Positions 26,804 through 35,793 of a DNA stretch of 64,000 bases are shown piece after piece. A model generated the notes under the pieces. It did no database searches. It saw nothing but the letters and a program-made list of their open reading frames with translations, and was not told where the DNA came from. Location of the stretch: NCBI RefSeq assembly GCF_007747655.1, contig NZ_CP036274.1, forward strand, positions 5,270,001 to 5,334,000, read 5' to 3'. The DNA is from Anatilimnocola aggregata. GTDB taxonomy: Bacteria; Planctomycetota; Planctomycetia; Pirellulales; Pirellulaceae. The position numbers were made by a program, and so were the translations under genes. Numbering within the stretch: position 1 is the first letter of the stretch; each line of letters starts with the position of its first letter.

Positions 26804-27360
26804 GCTCTATTTCCTCCATACCGCACACCCAGCCAAATCGTCGGCTCGTGCGGCGTCGTCCAATCGACTCGGTGCTTTCTGAACGCCGCAATGTTGATGA
26901 AGTCTCCGGGCTTCATCTCCACCATCTCGTCCTCGAATTGCAACCTCGCCGCTCCCTTCAAGACGATGACCCATTCGTGCTGGGCTTGGTCGTACCAAGA
27001 ATCTGGTGCTGAGGCGTGACCGTGGGAGATGATCCGCTCGATGCGCACGTCGGCGGCTTGGATGAGCGTTTGGACAACTTCCTTCGGCAAGTGCTGCGGG
27101 AGGTCATCAAAGATGTTGGTCACGCTCTCGCCGATGCTCTCGCTGCTCGATCCCAATCGCTGAAACCGAAGCACGTCTTGCCCGTCGACCTTCACCATCT
27201 CCAAGAACATCTCCTTGGGGCGGACCCAGAGTCCATGTTCGCCGTACTCCTGGCGATAGACGACCATTTCTTCCAGTGTCTCGCTGTGACGGGCTGTGCC
27301 GATGACCGTGTATTTGTTCCCCTTGTAGTGTCGGTAGCGACCGGGGGTGACTTCACTCAT
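26800..27360 (-). CDS. DUF1653-cupin fusion protein
   Basis: A 186-residue protein with two domains. Residues 7-52 are a DUF1653 domain (RYRHYKGNKYTVIGTARHSE, then VVYRQEYGEHGLWVRPKEMF), a small SH3-like fold of unknown role usually found alone. Residues about 105-185 are a cupin (HEWVIVLKGAARLQFEDE, MKPGDFINIAAFRKHRVDW) with the two typical metal-ligand motifs partly kept. The fusion suggests that DUF1653 supplies a ligand- or nucleotide-related function to a cupin sensor/enzyme. ATGA overlaps on both sides indicate tight coupling with the membrane protein upstream and the esterase downstream. Confidence 0.85.
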   Translation of the reverse strand: MSEVTPGRYRHYKGNKYTVIGTARHSETLEEMVVYRQEYGEHGLWVRPKEMFLEMVKVDGQDVLRFQRLGSSSESIGESVTNIFDDLPQHLPKEVVQTLIQAADVRIERIISHGHASAPDSWYDQAQHEWVIVLKGAARLQFEDEMVEMKPGDFINIAAFRKHRVDWTTPHEPTIWLGVRYGGNRA

Positions 27361-27806
27361 GCTTGCACCTTTCTCCGCAGAAACTCCACCAAATTCTCAG
27401 CGTCATCCGTCCCGATCCGCAGCGTGCTACCGTTCTTGAATCGAACGACAACGCAGGTCAGGCCCCACAGGTTCCAGACCCAACCGCCACGCAGGCTCAT
27501 GTGGATGCCCCAGCCATCGAGCAACGTCGTCGTGCCAACTTCAACCTGCTCGATGTCATCGTACCGCACAGTTCGACGAAAGAGCGGCAAGGGGCCGAGG
27601 CTGATCGACAGGCAATCTCCTTCATCGGCCTCCGTCAGATGGTGAAACGACGCCGCCAAAACGAGGACGATGAGGCCGGTTACGGGAAAGAGCCACGCAA
27701 GCACTGGCTCCTGTCGCAACACCCAGGTAAGCATGAGAAAGTTGATCGCCAAGCCATACAGCAGCAGGCAAAGCGGCGCACGTTGAGTGTGGTGGTAGGT
27801 GGTCAT
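27357..27806 (-). CDS. Two-TM membrane protein of unknown function
   Basis: A 149-residue protein with two closely spaced hydrophobic segments (LCLLLYGLAINFLMLTWVL and VLAWLFPVTGLIVLVLAASF) followed by a cytosolic beta-rich domain (RRTVRYDDIEQVEVG, VVVRFKNGSTLRIG, ENLVEFLRRKV). The soluble part resembles bacterial PH-like domains in membrane proteins. ATG 27806 is chosen over a GTG/ATG region farther upstream because it starts at the N-terminal tail before TM1. First gene of the operon running to 23153; it diverges from the methyltransferase across about 60 bp. Confidence 0.65.
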   Translation of the reverse strand: MTTYHHTQRAPLCLLLYGLAINFLMLTWVLRQEPVLAWLFPVTGLIVLVLAASFHHLTEADEGDCLSISLGPLPLFRRTVRYDDIEQVEVGTTTLLDGWGIHMSLRGGWVWNLWGLTCVVVRFKNGSTLRIGTDDAENLVEFLRRKVQA

Positions 27807-27866
27807 TCGACTTTCATCGGATTCGCTGGTTATCGGGACCAAATTCAACCGGATACAATCAATGGA

Positions 27867-28481
27867 ATGGGCATCTATTCACGCTTCGTTTTCCCGCTCC
27901 TTTGCGACTTCGCTCTCGACAACACTGTCGTGAATGAACAACGCCGCCAGTTGCTTTCGCAGGTTGAGGGAGCCATTTTGGAAATCGGATTCGGCACGGG
28001 ACTGAACCTTCCCCACTATCCTGCTCAAACCCGCCAGATCACGACCGTCGATCCTAATGAAGGGATGAGTAAACGAGCGCAAAGACGCATCAAGGGGGCC
28101 CGGATCACCGTTGAACAACATCAGCAACGAAGTGAAATGATGCCCTTTGGCGATGGGGCTTTCGACTGCATCGTCAGTACGTTCACTCTTTGCAGCATCG
28201 CCGATGTGACCCAGGCAATTAAGGAAGTGTTTCGAGTGTTAAAGCCCGAAGGGAAGTTCCTCTTCTTGGAACATGGAATCAGTCCAGAACCCAACATCGA
28301 ACGATGGCAGCGACGATTGAATGGCATTCAGCAATGGTTCGGGGATGGCTGTCACCTTGACCGTAACATGAAGCAGATCATTTCGGCATCACCGTTTTCT
28401 ACGGTTGACTCGACTGAGGGTTACTTGGAAAAAATGCCGAAAACTCACGGATATGTGTATCAAGGCGTGGCGAGAAAATGA
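27867..28481 (+). CDS. Class I SAM-dependent methyltransferase
   Basis: A 204-residue cytosolic methyltransferase. The SAM-binding glycine loop is ILEIGFGTGLNLPHY, the acidic loop is TTVDPNEGM, and motif IV is FDCIVSTFTLCSIAD. FRVLKPEGKFLFLEHG is the usual methyltransferase-11-type block. Similar small proteins methylate lipids, arsenic or small molecules. The frame is open for more than 500 nt upstream, but only as antisense to the membrane-protein operon; ATG 27867 gives a normal N-terminus. It is transcribed alone and divergently. Confidence 0.88.
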   Translation: MGIYSRFVFPLLCDFALDNTVVNEQRRQLLSQVEGAILEIGFGTGLNLPHYPAQTRQITTVDPNEGMSKRAQRRIKGARITVEQHQQRSEMMPFGDGAFDCIVSTFTLCSIADVTQAIKEVFRVLKPEGKFLFLEHGISPEPNIERWQRRLNGIQQWFGDGCHLDRNMKQIISASPFSTVDSTEGYLEKMPKTHGYVYQGVARK

Positions 28482-28585
28482 TGGCTGACTATCGCCTCGT
28501 CTTTGGCGTCGTCCGCACTGGCTATCGCCGTCATCGCCATCAGCAACGCTGCAAGGATCCAGAACCCGCAGAATGTAGTTTTGAT
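28460..28585 (-). pseudogene. Truncated secreted mini-protein lacking a start codon
   Basis: On the minus strand a textbook ribosome binding site (GGAGG at 28592-28596) is followed 6 nt later by ATC instead of ATG, then KTTFCGFWILAALLMAMTAI, ASADDAKDEA and a stop at 28460. This is a clear signal peptide with cleavage after ASA. The start codon appears mutated (ATG to ATC) and the mature part is cut off by the 3' end of the methyltransferase gene. It follows the GYD gene by 32 nt and may once have been its operon partner. Initiation at ATC is rare but not impossible. Confidence 0.5.
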
Positions 28586-28617
28586 GTTGGACCTCCACTG
28601 GCAAAGAAGTGATGAAC

Positions 28618-28917
28618 TCAGCCGCCATGCACCTTGCTCACGATCTTGTCCATTTCGGCGGCGGTGAATGCCCGGCAGGTGGTCGTGTGGACGTTGCCCA
28701 TCGCTCCCAGATGCAGGATGGCGGCAGTCGCCGTTTCATCATCCGGGGCATCCAAGATCAGGAGGCCGTCGTGGTCGCCCAAGGTCCAGTAGATGTCCTT
28801 CACCTTCACACCTAGCTTCTTCGCCTCGGCCTTGAAGATCGCTGCCCGTTTGGTGGTGTGGTCGATGTCTTTGATGCCCTGTTGCGAGAACTTGATGTTC
28901 GTGATGAAAGTTGCCAT
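28618..28917 (-). CDS. GYD domain protein
   Basis: A 99-residue GYD-domain protein. The fold is a ferredoxin-like dimer; the function is unknown. The sequence begins MATFITNIKFSQQGIKDI, contains VKVKDIYWTLGDHDGLLILD (the GDHDGL variant of the GxYD signature) and ends with the C-terminal helix FTAAEMDKIVSKV. It is followed on the same strand by the truncated signal-peptide remnant and shows no other partner. Confidence 0.85.
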   Translation of the reverse strand: MATFITNIKFSQQGIKDIDHTTKRAAIFKAEAKKLGVKVKDIYWTLGDHDGLLILDAPDDETATAAILHLGAMGNVHTTTCRAFTAAEMDKIVSKVHGG

Positions 28918-29085
28918 CTGGTGAGTCCTGGGTGTTGGGAAAGAGGGGCTGCCGCAATCGCCTTGATTCTACCCACGTTGGCAAAGAGTAGAATCAGCCG
29001 AGAACATGCGAAGTGACAACTGCTCGATTCACCTCTGTCAGTGGTGTGCGGCAGCTGTTATTCGGCTCCTGGTGTGCTGAGACCA

Positions 29086-30396
29086 ATGAATTTACAAGGC
29101 CTGCGATCGTCATTACTGCTGCTGACATTTGCTACGGCGTCGCTGATTCAGCCTGCGGCGGCCGCAGAAGATTCGCCCCACTGGCGGGGCAACAATCGCA
29201 ACGGGGTCGTCACTGAGAAGTCAGGCTGGAATGGCGAGCACTGGATCAACTCTAAACCGGACTGGACCGTGCAAGTCGGCGAAGGAGCGTCGTCGCCGCT
29301 GGTTGTCGGCCAGCAGGTGTTTACGCTGGGTCATCGGGACGGCCGGGACATCGTCACCTGTCTGGAGGCCAGTACCGGCAAGCCAATCTGGACGGCCAAC
29401 TACAAAGCTCCGAAATACGGACGTAACGCAATCGGTGATGAAGGGCTTTACTCCGGGCCGTCTGCCACCCCTGAGTTCGATCCCGCTACGAAGCTGCTCT
29501 ACACGCTGAGTGCCGATGGCGCCCTGCACTGTTGGGACACCAAAAACAGTGGCGCTAAGGTCTGGCATCGAAACCTTTACGACGACTACCAGATGCCGCA
29601 GCGCGCCAAGGTTGGTCGCAGTGCACGACGTGATTACGGCTACACTTCGGCTCCCTTGACGCACGGTGATCGGCTGCTCGTAGAGGTCGGCGGGCCCACC
29701 GGCACCATCGTCGCCTTCGACAAACTGACCGGAAAGGAAAGCTGGCGGTCCAAAGCCACGAGTGTCGCTGGTCATTCCGGTGGATTGGTGCCGCTGACCG
29801 TGGAGGGAGTCCCGTGTGTGGCGGCATTGACCTTTGATGGACTGCTCGTGATCCGAGTCGATGCGGGTCATGCCGGTGAAACCGTGGCAACCTATCCCTG
29901 GGTTACCGATTTCGCCAATAACATTTCCAGCCCGGCAGTGCATGAGGACTGTGTGCTGATCACGTCGGCCTACAACGACCAGGCGATGTGCAAGCTCCGC
30001 ATCACTCTGCGCGGAGCGACGAAAGTCTGGGAACAGCCCGTCGCCTCAAAGGCTTGCACTCCCGTGATCCATTCAGGGCGAATCTACTTGGCCTGGGACC
30101 GACTCCGCGCTCTGGATTGGGAGTCTGGAAAGGTCATTTGGGAGGGGCCGGTCGTTGGCGATGCGGGCTCGTGCGTGGTCACTGCGGATGAGAAGCTCAT
30201 TGTGTGGGCCAATCGAGGTGAGTTGTTTTTAGCGGAAATCAACGCCGAGAATGCCAAATACCGCGAGTTGGCCCGTGTCAGCCGCCTGGCTAAGTCAGAC
30301 GTTTGGCCGCACCTGGCGGTCTCGCAGCAGCAGATCCTTCGCCGCGACCGAGTGGGCAACCTGATGCGATTTTCCCTTGGCGTTACCGATAAGTAA
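29086..30396 (+). CDS. PQQ-type beta-propeller secreted protein
   Basis: A 436-residue secreted beta-propeller of the PQQ-like repeat family. A signal peptide ([19 protein letters not shown]) precedes [12 protein letters not shown], the usual start of planctomycete PQQ-like repeat proteins. Blades have the family pattern ([42 protein letters not shown]). These resemble BamB and PQQ dehydrogenase propellers but lack evident dehydrogenase residues, so the role may be binding or scaffold. ATG 29086 starts the leader. The gene ends about 7 nt before a convergent truncated tspO. Confidence 0.85.
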   Translation: MNLQGLRSSLLLLTFATASLIQPAAAAEDSPHWRGNNRNGVVTEKSGWNGEHWINSKPDWTVQVGEGASSPLVVGQQVFTLGHRDGRDIVTCLEASTGKPIWTANYKAPKYGRNAIGDEGLYSGPSATPEFDPATKLLYTLSADGALHCWDTKNSGAKVWHRNLYDDYQMPQRAKVGRSARRDYGYTSAPLTHGDRLLVEVGGPTGTIVAFDKLTGKESWRSKATSVAGHSGGLVPLTVEGVPCVAALTFDGLLVIRVDAGHAGETVATYPWVTDFANNISSPAVHEDCVLITSAYNDQAMCKLRITLRGATKVWEQPVASKACTPVIHSGRIYLAWDRLRALDWESGKVIWEGPVVGDAGSCVVTADEKLIVWANRGELFLAEINAENAKYRELARVSRLAKSDVWPHLAVSQQQILRRDRVGNLMRFSLGVTDK

Positions 30397-30402
30397 GGCA
30401 AT

Positions 30403-30638
30403 GCGGCGGCCGAGAAGCCTGCCTGTCGCCAGACGAGCCAAGCAGCGACCGCCATTAGAATGAACAGCGTGGTCCAGACCGGCCCGAAGATCCAGTCGGG
30501 TGGGTTCCACGAAGGCTTTTCGATCGTTCGATACCAGCCCTCGATCTCCGGCGTGGTGGCAATGGCCCCGAGAGCCCCCGCACCGAGGCAGATGGCGATG
30601 AAGATGACGAGGCCTATCCAGCAGGTGCGGTCCGTCAA
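30403..30638 (-). pseudogene. Truncated TspO (N-terminal half)
   Basis: From a TTG at 30638 with AAGGAG just upstream, the minus strand encodes a well-preserved TspO N-terminal half: [32 protein letters not shown], and [15 protein letters not shown]. It then loses similarity at about 30403, exactly where the convergent PQQ gene ends, and continues as antisense of that gene. The DNA is close to the 5' half of the complete tspO at 17675. So the 3' half was removed by a rearrangement. Confidence 0.75.
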
Positions 30639-30774
30639 TGCGCTCTCCTTTGCTTGATTCGTCTCGGCTCAAGTAAACTCCGCTAGCTCACAGTATGATC
30701 GTGGGCAACGCCGAGTGGGCGGGTTGTCAGTATCATTGGGCGGCGCGACGGACTTTCCAAGACGGGTAATTTGC

Positions 30775-32166
30775 ATGTCTCGACTCCTTACCTTGCTCAT
30801 TTCGTTCAGCCTTTCGATCAGCGCGGCAGCCAATAAGCCCAACATCCTCGTGATCGTCGCGGATGATCTGGGATACTCCGACATCGGTGTGCACGGTGGC
30901 AAGGCCGTGCCGACGCCGAACATTGACGCCCTCGCTGCTTCGGGCGTCCGCTGCACGAGCGGTTACGTATCCAGTCCGTATTGCAGCCCGAGCCGCGCCG
31001 GGTTTCTTACCGGTCGGTATCAAACTCGTTTCGGTCACGAGTTCAATCCTCACGTCGGTGAGGAAGCCAAGCTCGGCTTGCCCCTCGACCAACGCACGAT
31101 CGCAGATCATCTACGTGCAGTCGGTTACGCGACCAGCTTGATCGGAAAATGGCATCAGGGCTTCGACCACGCCCATCATCCGCAATCACGCGGTTTCGAC
31201 GATTACTTCGGCTTCCTCGTCGGCGGACATAACTTCCTGTTGCACAAAGACGCCAAGCCGGTGTTCGGCAGTGCTCATTCGCACGACTTGATCTATCGCG
31301 GTCGTGAGGTCCAGAAGCTCGATGGTTACACCACCGACTTGTTCACCGACGAGGCCCTTGGTTTCATGGATCGCCAGGCCGAGAAGCCCTGGTTCCTCTA
31401 CCTAGCCTACAACGCAGTTCACACGCCGCTGGAGATCGTCGACAAGCACAAAAGCCGCATCCCCGCCGATGTCACCGATCCCGCTCGACGCGGTTATCTA
31501 TCGCTGCTGCTGGGACTCGACGATGCCATCGGCCGCATCACCGCTCACCTTGAAAAAACAGGCCGGTCGAAGGACACGCTGGTCTTCTTCTTCAGTGATA
31601 ACGGTGGCTCGGGCCGCAAGCCCTACTTCGCTTACAACACGGGTGTGAACAGTCCGCTGCGCGGCGACAAGGGGCAGACGCTCGAAGGAGGAATTCGAGT
31701 GCCGTTCTTTGTCTCCTGGCCCGGCAATGTGCCTGCAGGCAAGGTATATGATCATCCGGTTATCACGCTGGACGTTTTGCCGACAGCTTTAAAACTGGCC
31801 AGAGCGCCTTCTCCTGCCGACTTGGACGGCGTCAACTTGTTGCCGTTCCTGCGAAGCGAGGCCAAGGGCTTGCCACACGATTCACTCTACTGGCGATTCG
31901 GTCCTCAGAAAGCGGTTCGTCGTGGGCAATGGAAGTTGGTGGACTGGAGAGATCACGACGCCAAGAAGAATAGCGGCTGGCAGTTGTTTGATCTGAGCAG
32001 CGACATCGGTGAGCAACGTGATCAGGCAGAAAAAGAGCCTGAATTGGTTGCCCAGCTCAGCCGGGACTGGGAGCAATGGAATGCCAAGAACATTGCGCCC
32101 CGTTGGCATGGCAGTCCTGCCGAAGATCCGACCGCCCCGCCCAGACCGGCGACCAAGAAGAAGTAG
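30775..32166 (+). CDS. Type I sulfatase (secreted)
   Basis: A 463-residue sulfatase. A signal peptide (RLLTLLISFSLSISAAA) leads to NILVIVADDLGYSDIG, TPNIDALA and the formylglycine site YCSPSRAGFLTGRYQ (C-x-P-x-R). GKWHQGFDHAHHP and FFSDNGGSGRKP are the remaining active-site blocks. It ends in a short basic tail (RPATKKK). ATG 30775 is used since it starts the leader; a longer frame adds 20 unsupported residues. It is followed 15 nt later by the ThuA gene, so the two probably form an operon. Confidence 0.9.
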   Translation: MSRLLTLLISFSLSISAAANKPNILVIVADDLGYSDIGVHGGKAVPTPNIDALAASGVRCTSGYVSSPYCSPSRAGFLTGRYQTRFGHEFNPHVGEEAKLGLPLDQRTIADHLRAVGYATSLIGKWHQGFDHAHHPQSRGFDDYFGFLVGGHNFLLHKDAKPVFGSAHSHDLIYRGREVQKLDGYTTDLFTDEALGFMDRQAEKPWFLYLAYNAVHTPLEIVDKHKSRIPADVTDPARRGYLSLLLGLDDAIGRITAHLEKTGRSKDTLVFFFSDNGGSGRKPYFAYNTGVNSPLRGDKGQTLEGGIRVPFFVSWPGNVPAGKVYDHPVITLDVLPTALKLARAPSPADLDGVNLLPFLRSEAKGLPHDSLYWRFGPQKAVRRGQWKLVDWRDHDAKKNSGWQLFDLSSDIGEQRDQAEKEPELVAQLSRDWEQWNAKNIAPRWHGSPAEDPTAPPRPATKKK

Positions 32167-32181
32167 CTCCGGGTTCCTCCT

Positions 32182-33099
32182 ATGCCTGCGGTAATCATCA
32201 TGGACCAAATGATCATTCGATGTCTGTTATCCCTGACGCTGTTTTTTGGAGTGCTGGGAGCCGCTCGGGCTCAATCGCCCAAGCCGGTTCGGGTGCTCAT
32301 TTGGGACGAGCAGCAGCCCGAACAAGCCAAGGTTTACGAAAACTTTCTCGGCAACGCGCTGGCCGATCATCTCGGCAAACGCCCCGGCATCCGGGCGTTG
32401 TCAGTCAATCTCAGTTCGCCCGACCAAGGACTTGATTCCGCCACGCTCGAAGCGACCGATGTCATCGTCTGTTGGGGCCACCGCAAGCATGGCGAGATCA
32501 AAAACGAACGTGTCGAGGAGACCGTTCAACGAGTGCTCGACGGCAAGCTCGGCTTCATCGCGTTGCACTCGGCACACTTCGCTCAACCGTTCATGCGTCT
32601 GATGCACGAACGAGCCAAGGCCGACGCACCCAAACTGATTCCTGAAGCAGAGCGAGCGACTGCCAAGTTCGATTTTTCGGTGCCGCTCAAGCGCAACCTG
32701 GTCAAACGAGACGCCAAATTGACGCCGTCGCTGGAAAAGGTGGACGGAGTGTGGCGACTTACGCCGCCAGCCTGCGTGTTTCCGGCCTGGCGGGCCGACG
32801 GCGCGCCGAGCCACGTCACCACGTTGTTGCCGGACCATCCAATCGCCAAGGGACTGCCCGCGAAGTGGGACATTCCGCAGACCGAAATGTATGACGAGCC
32901 GTTTCACGTCCCGACACCGGACACCGTGGTCTTCGAGGAACACTGGGACAAGGGGGAGAAATTCCGCAGCGGGTGCGCTTGGCAGGTCAAGCAAGGACGA
33001 GTCTTCTACTTTCGGCCCGGACACGAGACTTATCCGGTCTACCGGCAAGCCGAGAATTTGACCGTGATTGAAAACGCAGTTCGCTGGGTTTCGCCCTGA
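32182..33099 (+). CDS. ThuA-domain protein (trehalose-utilisation-like, secreted)
   Basis: A protein of up to 305 residues with a ThuA domain, a class I glutamine amidotransferase-like fold found in sugar-utilisation loci of Planctomycetes. It has a signal peptide (LLSLTLFFGVLGAARA), VRVLIWDEQQPEQAK, ATDVIVCWGHRKHGEI and LGFIALHSAHFAQPFMRL, with the typical end FYFRPGHETYPVY and VIENAVRWVSP. Three ATG codons (32182, 32200, 32209) could start it; the leader fits any. The upstream sulfatase suggests coexpression. No reaction is established for the family; it may modify 3-keto sugars. Confidence 0.85.
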   Translation: MPAVIIMDQMIIRCLLSLTLFFGVLGAARAQSPKPVRVLIWDEQQPEQAKVYENFLGNALADHLGKRPGIRALSVNLSSPDQGLDSATLEATDVIVCWGHRKHGEIKNERVEETVQRVLDGKLGFIALHSAHFAQPFMRLMHERAKADAPKLIPEAERATAKFDFSVPLKRNLVKRDAKLTPSLEKVDGVWRLTPPACVFPAWRADGAPSHVTTLLPDHPIAKGLPAKWDIPQTEMYDEPFHVPTPDTVVFEEHWDKGEKFRSGCAWQVKQGRVFYFRPGHETYPVYRQAENLTVIENAVRWVSP

Positions 33100-33158
33100 T
33101 AGACTTGTTGCGATCCCCTCCGCATTGCAGATACTAGGCAAACCACGAGTCGCATTGT

Positions 33159-34088
33159 TCAAGGGGGTAAAGCCGCGAGCGACGCAGCGACTCTCTCGGC
33201 AATCTCCGCGTGCAGTTCCGCAGGTAACGGCCCACGGGCAGCAGCGGCCAGATTCTCCGCAAGGTGCTCGGCGTTACATGTGCCGACGATCGTTGTGTGG
33301 CAATGCGGATGAGTTACCGTGTAACGCAGGATCAGTTCAGCCCGGCTCATATTCGCGGGCAAGACTTCGTCGAGCTTAGCCCCCGACCAGACGTCGTTGA
33401 GCGCCGGACGCTGAATCTCGGCGTCCGGCCCGCCCTGGGCTACGCCGCCGCGCAGGATGATTCCGGCTCCCGACTCCGCCGCCTGTGTGATTTGGTCGCG
33501 GTGCTGCGGGGCGAGGCAAGAATATGGGATTTGAAAAGTATCGAAGACGTTCAGCGCGATCAGCCCGGGCAGGTTTGGCATGGAACTGGATGCACCGATG
33601 AACCGCACGAGGCCCTGCTTGCGGAAGCTCAGAAGCAATTCGATCAGCCCTTCACGCTGGAGGGTTTCGGCGTCGCCGCCGTGGAATTGCAACAAGTCGA
33701 CGAAATCCGTTTGCAAGCGTTTCAAACTGGTTTCGAGATTACGCTGGATTACGTCCTTCTTCCAAACATGGTCGATCTCTAAGTGATCATCGTGCTGTGC
33801 ATAGACGCAGCCGCATTTGGTCGCGAGGTGATACTCTTTCCGCCGACCACCGATGTACTTCCCGATTCGCTCCTCACTCAGGCCATAGTCGGGCGCAGTG
33901 TCGATGAAGTTGATCCCGCTATAGAGCACGCGGTTCAAGAACGCGTCGGCAGCCTCATCGTTCACCACTCGCATCCCCCAAGTCCTTGGCCCGCGCAAAC
34001 CCATACTGCCGTAGCCAAGTTGCGTCACTTGCAGGCCGGTGCGACCGAGCGTCTTCTTGATCATGGTTTTACCTGAGCTGTTCTTCAC
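33159..34088 (-). CDS. Aldo/keto reductase
   Basis: A 309-residue (or 301-residue) NAD(P)H-dependent aldo/keto reductase. It has the N-terminal hairpin TLGRTGLQVTQLGYGSMGLRG, the catalytic Asp/Tyr block FIDTAPDYGLSEERIGKYIG, and LDTFVDLLQFHGG-like text (LQTDFVDLLQFHGG). The catalytic Lys/His region HLATKCG is present. A GTG at 34088 sits directly after the ribokinase stop with AAGGA about 5 nt upstream; the ATG at 34064 is an alternative with its own weak AGG. Coupling with the ribokinase suggests sugar metabolism. Confidence 0.88.
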   Translation of the reverse strand: MKNSSGKTMIKKTLGRTGLQVTQLGYGSMGLRGPRTWGMRVVNDEAADAFLNRVLYSGINFIDTAPDYGLSEERIGKYIGGRRKEYHLATKCGCVYAQHDDHLEIDHVWKKDVIQRNLETSLKRLQTDFVDLLQFHGGDAETLQREGLIELLLSFRKQGLVRFIGASSSMPNLPGLIALNVFDTFQIPYSCLAPQHRDQITQAAESGAGIILRGGVAQGGPDAEIQRPALNDVWSGAKLDEVLPANMSRAELILRYTVTHPHCHTTIVGTCNAEHLAENLAAAARGPLPAELHAEIAERVAASLAALPP

Positions 34089-35021
34089 TCACGTCCTTGT
34101 TCTCAACAGTGCATCGACTTCCTCTCGCGAGGGCAGAGCAGGCTGAGCACCATGCCGCGTTGTGGCAATGGCACCTGCCGCGCAAGCAAACTGCACAGCC
34201 TCGCGCAACATCGCTCCTTCTCCCAGGCGCACGGCCAGCGCTCCGGCAAATGCGTCACCGGCAGCCGTGGTATCAACCGAATCTACAGGAAATGGTTCAC
34301 ACCACTCTGGCTGTCCGCCGTCGCTCAGGACGGCTCCCATGCTTCCCATGGTGATCACTACCGACTTTGGCCCCATGCGGCTGAGTTGCCATGCTGCAGA
34401 CACCGCGTCATCTAGTGATTGAATGGGCCGACCGGCAAGTGCGGATGCCTCGATACGATTAGGGCACATAACATCAACTTCCAGCAGATTCCTGGGAAGC
34501 TGGTCGACCACCGGTGCCGGATTAAGAATCGTCCGCACGCCTTTCTGTCGCGCGACAGCAATGGCGGCAGCAACGGCATTTGTGCAGACCTCCAGTTGAA
34601 GCAAGAGTATGTCGCACGATCCAATCGCGTCAGTGGCCGCCGCGACGTCGTCCTCCGTAAAACGACCATTCGCACCAGGTACGACGATGATTGAGTTCTC
34701 GCCTGACTGTTCGACGGCGACGATGGCCATTCCGCTGGCGCAATCCGCCGTTTGCCACACGAGCGACGTATCCAGTTTCTCGCGGACGAGGCCCGTCAAT
34801 AAACGCTCACCGAATACGTCGTCACCGACGCGTCCGATCATCGTCACTTGACCGCCGAGCCGCGCAGCCGCCACCGCCTGGTTGGCTCCCTTTCCGCCCG
34901 CTACCTCAGACGACGAGTCCGCAAGCACGGTTTCGCCTTGCTGTGGCAGCCGCGCACAGCGAATGACGATGTCGCGGTTAATTGAACCTAAGACGGCAAT
35001 TCGAGGAAACTTAGGAACCAT
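34089..35021 (-). CDS. rbsK: Ribokinase (PfkB family)
   Basis: A 310-residue PfkB-family sugar kinase closest to ribokinase: VLGSINRDIVIRCARLPQQG, EVAGGKGANQAVAAARLGG (signature 1), and the C-terminal DTTAAGDAFAGALAV (signature 2, with the usual DTxGAGD changed to DTTAAGD). The Asp base is kept. It phosphorylates ribose or deoxyribose with ATP in the cytosol. It directly precedes the aldo/keto reductase and follows the DUF1080 gene only by strand, 10 nt upstream of that gene's stop. Confidence 0.88.
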   Translation of the reverse strand: MVPKFPRIAVLGSINRDIVIRCARLPQQGETVLADSSSEVAGGKGANQAVAAARLGGQVTMIGRVGDDVFGERLLTGLVREKLDTSLVWQTADCASGMAIVAVEQSGENSIIVVPGANGRFTEDDVAAATDAIGSCDILLLQLEVCTNAVAAAIAVARQKGVRTILNPAPVVDQLPRNLLEVDVMCPNRIEASALAGRPIQSLDDAVSAAWQLSRMGPKSVVITMGSMGAVLSDGGQPEWCEPFPVDSVDTTAAGDAFAGALAVRLGEGAMLREAVQFACAAGAIATTRHGAQPALPSREEVDALLRTRT

Positions 35022-35030
35022 TTCGCTAGC

Positions 35031-35771
35031 TCAATCGGTCAGCTTCGTAATGGGTGTCAGTTCGAGCTTGCGAAACTCAACTTCGGAACCTTCAGCTTGG
35101 AGGGCGATTTGCCCTTTCGTGGCAGTGCATTTGGCGCCGTGGTTCACAAGGTCGCCGTTGACCCACACTTTGACTGCGTCCTCCACGCATTCGACGACCA
35201 TCGTGTTCCACTCGCCGGGCTTCTTTTCTGAATCGTCTGTCAGGTTCAGAATGCGTCGAGTCTTACCTTCGGTGACACCCCAGGTCTCCTGGGGGCCGCG
35301 GCGCTTGACCATGTCGGGCACGGTGATGTCTTCGACGATGCACCAGAAATCGCCAGCGTGACCGGAATTCATCTGCACCTCAATCGACTTCGGGAACATC
35401 TTGTAAAGCGCCCGGGGCGTGGAGGCATGAACCAGCACGCCGCAATTGCCGGGTTGGGCCGCGAAACGGTACTCGACTGCCAGCCGATAGTTCTCGTATT
35501 TCTCCTTCGTAATGAGGTGGCCAGCCGGTTGGCCCAGACTGACCAGCAGCCCGACGCGGACGATAAAGGTCGCTTTGGCGTCCGGGTTCTTATCCAGTTC
35601 CGGAACATCGACCTGCCAGCCGGTCAGATCCTTGCCATTGAACAGGCTGACCGATTTAGCAGTTGCGGGCGCAGGCGGGGAGTTCGTTACGGCCGGCGGG
35701 TCCGCTTGGAGCACGCCATTGCAGCAGCAGAATACGAAGAATGACAGATAGCAGCAGATTTGTTTAGACAT
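35031..35771 (-). CDS. DUF1080 (3-keto-disaccharide hydrolase family) protein, copy 1
   Basis: A 246-residue secreted DUF1080 protein, a jelly-roll family recently linked to hydrolysis of 3-keto-glycosides. It has a leader ending near ADPPAV, then LFNGKDLTGWQVDVPELD, EYRFAAQPGNCGVLVHASTP, SIEVQMNSGHAGDFWCIV and VKVWVNGDLVNHG. The central and 3' parts are nearly identical in DNA to the copy at 47805-48551, both on the minus strand, 12.8 kb apart. Here the family Asp in FIVRDGLLV is Val (FIVRVGLLV). It was probably co-transcribed with the CBM9 remnant upstream. Confidence 0.88.
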   Translation of the reverse strand: MSKQICCYLSFFVFCCCNGVLQADPPAVTNSPPAPATAKSVSLFNGKDLTGWQVDVPELDKNPDAKATFIVRVGLLVSLGQPAGHLITKEKYENYRLAVEYRFAAQPGNCGVLVHASTPRALYKMFPKSIEVQMNSGHAGDFWCIVEDITVPDMVKRRGPQETWGVTEGKTRRILNLTDDSEKKPGEWNTMVVECVEDAVKVWVNGDLVNHGAKCTATKGQIALQAEGSEVEFRKLELTPITKLTD

Positions 35772-35793
35772 GATATTACCTCTTGTGAATCCA

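Noticed and set aside
27363-27866. Long N-terminal extension of the methyltransferase frame
   Set aside because: The extension lies antisense to the membrane-protein operon and is low in hydrophobic residues; the methyltransferase fold begins properly at ATG 27867.
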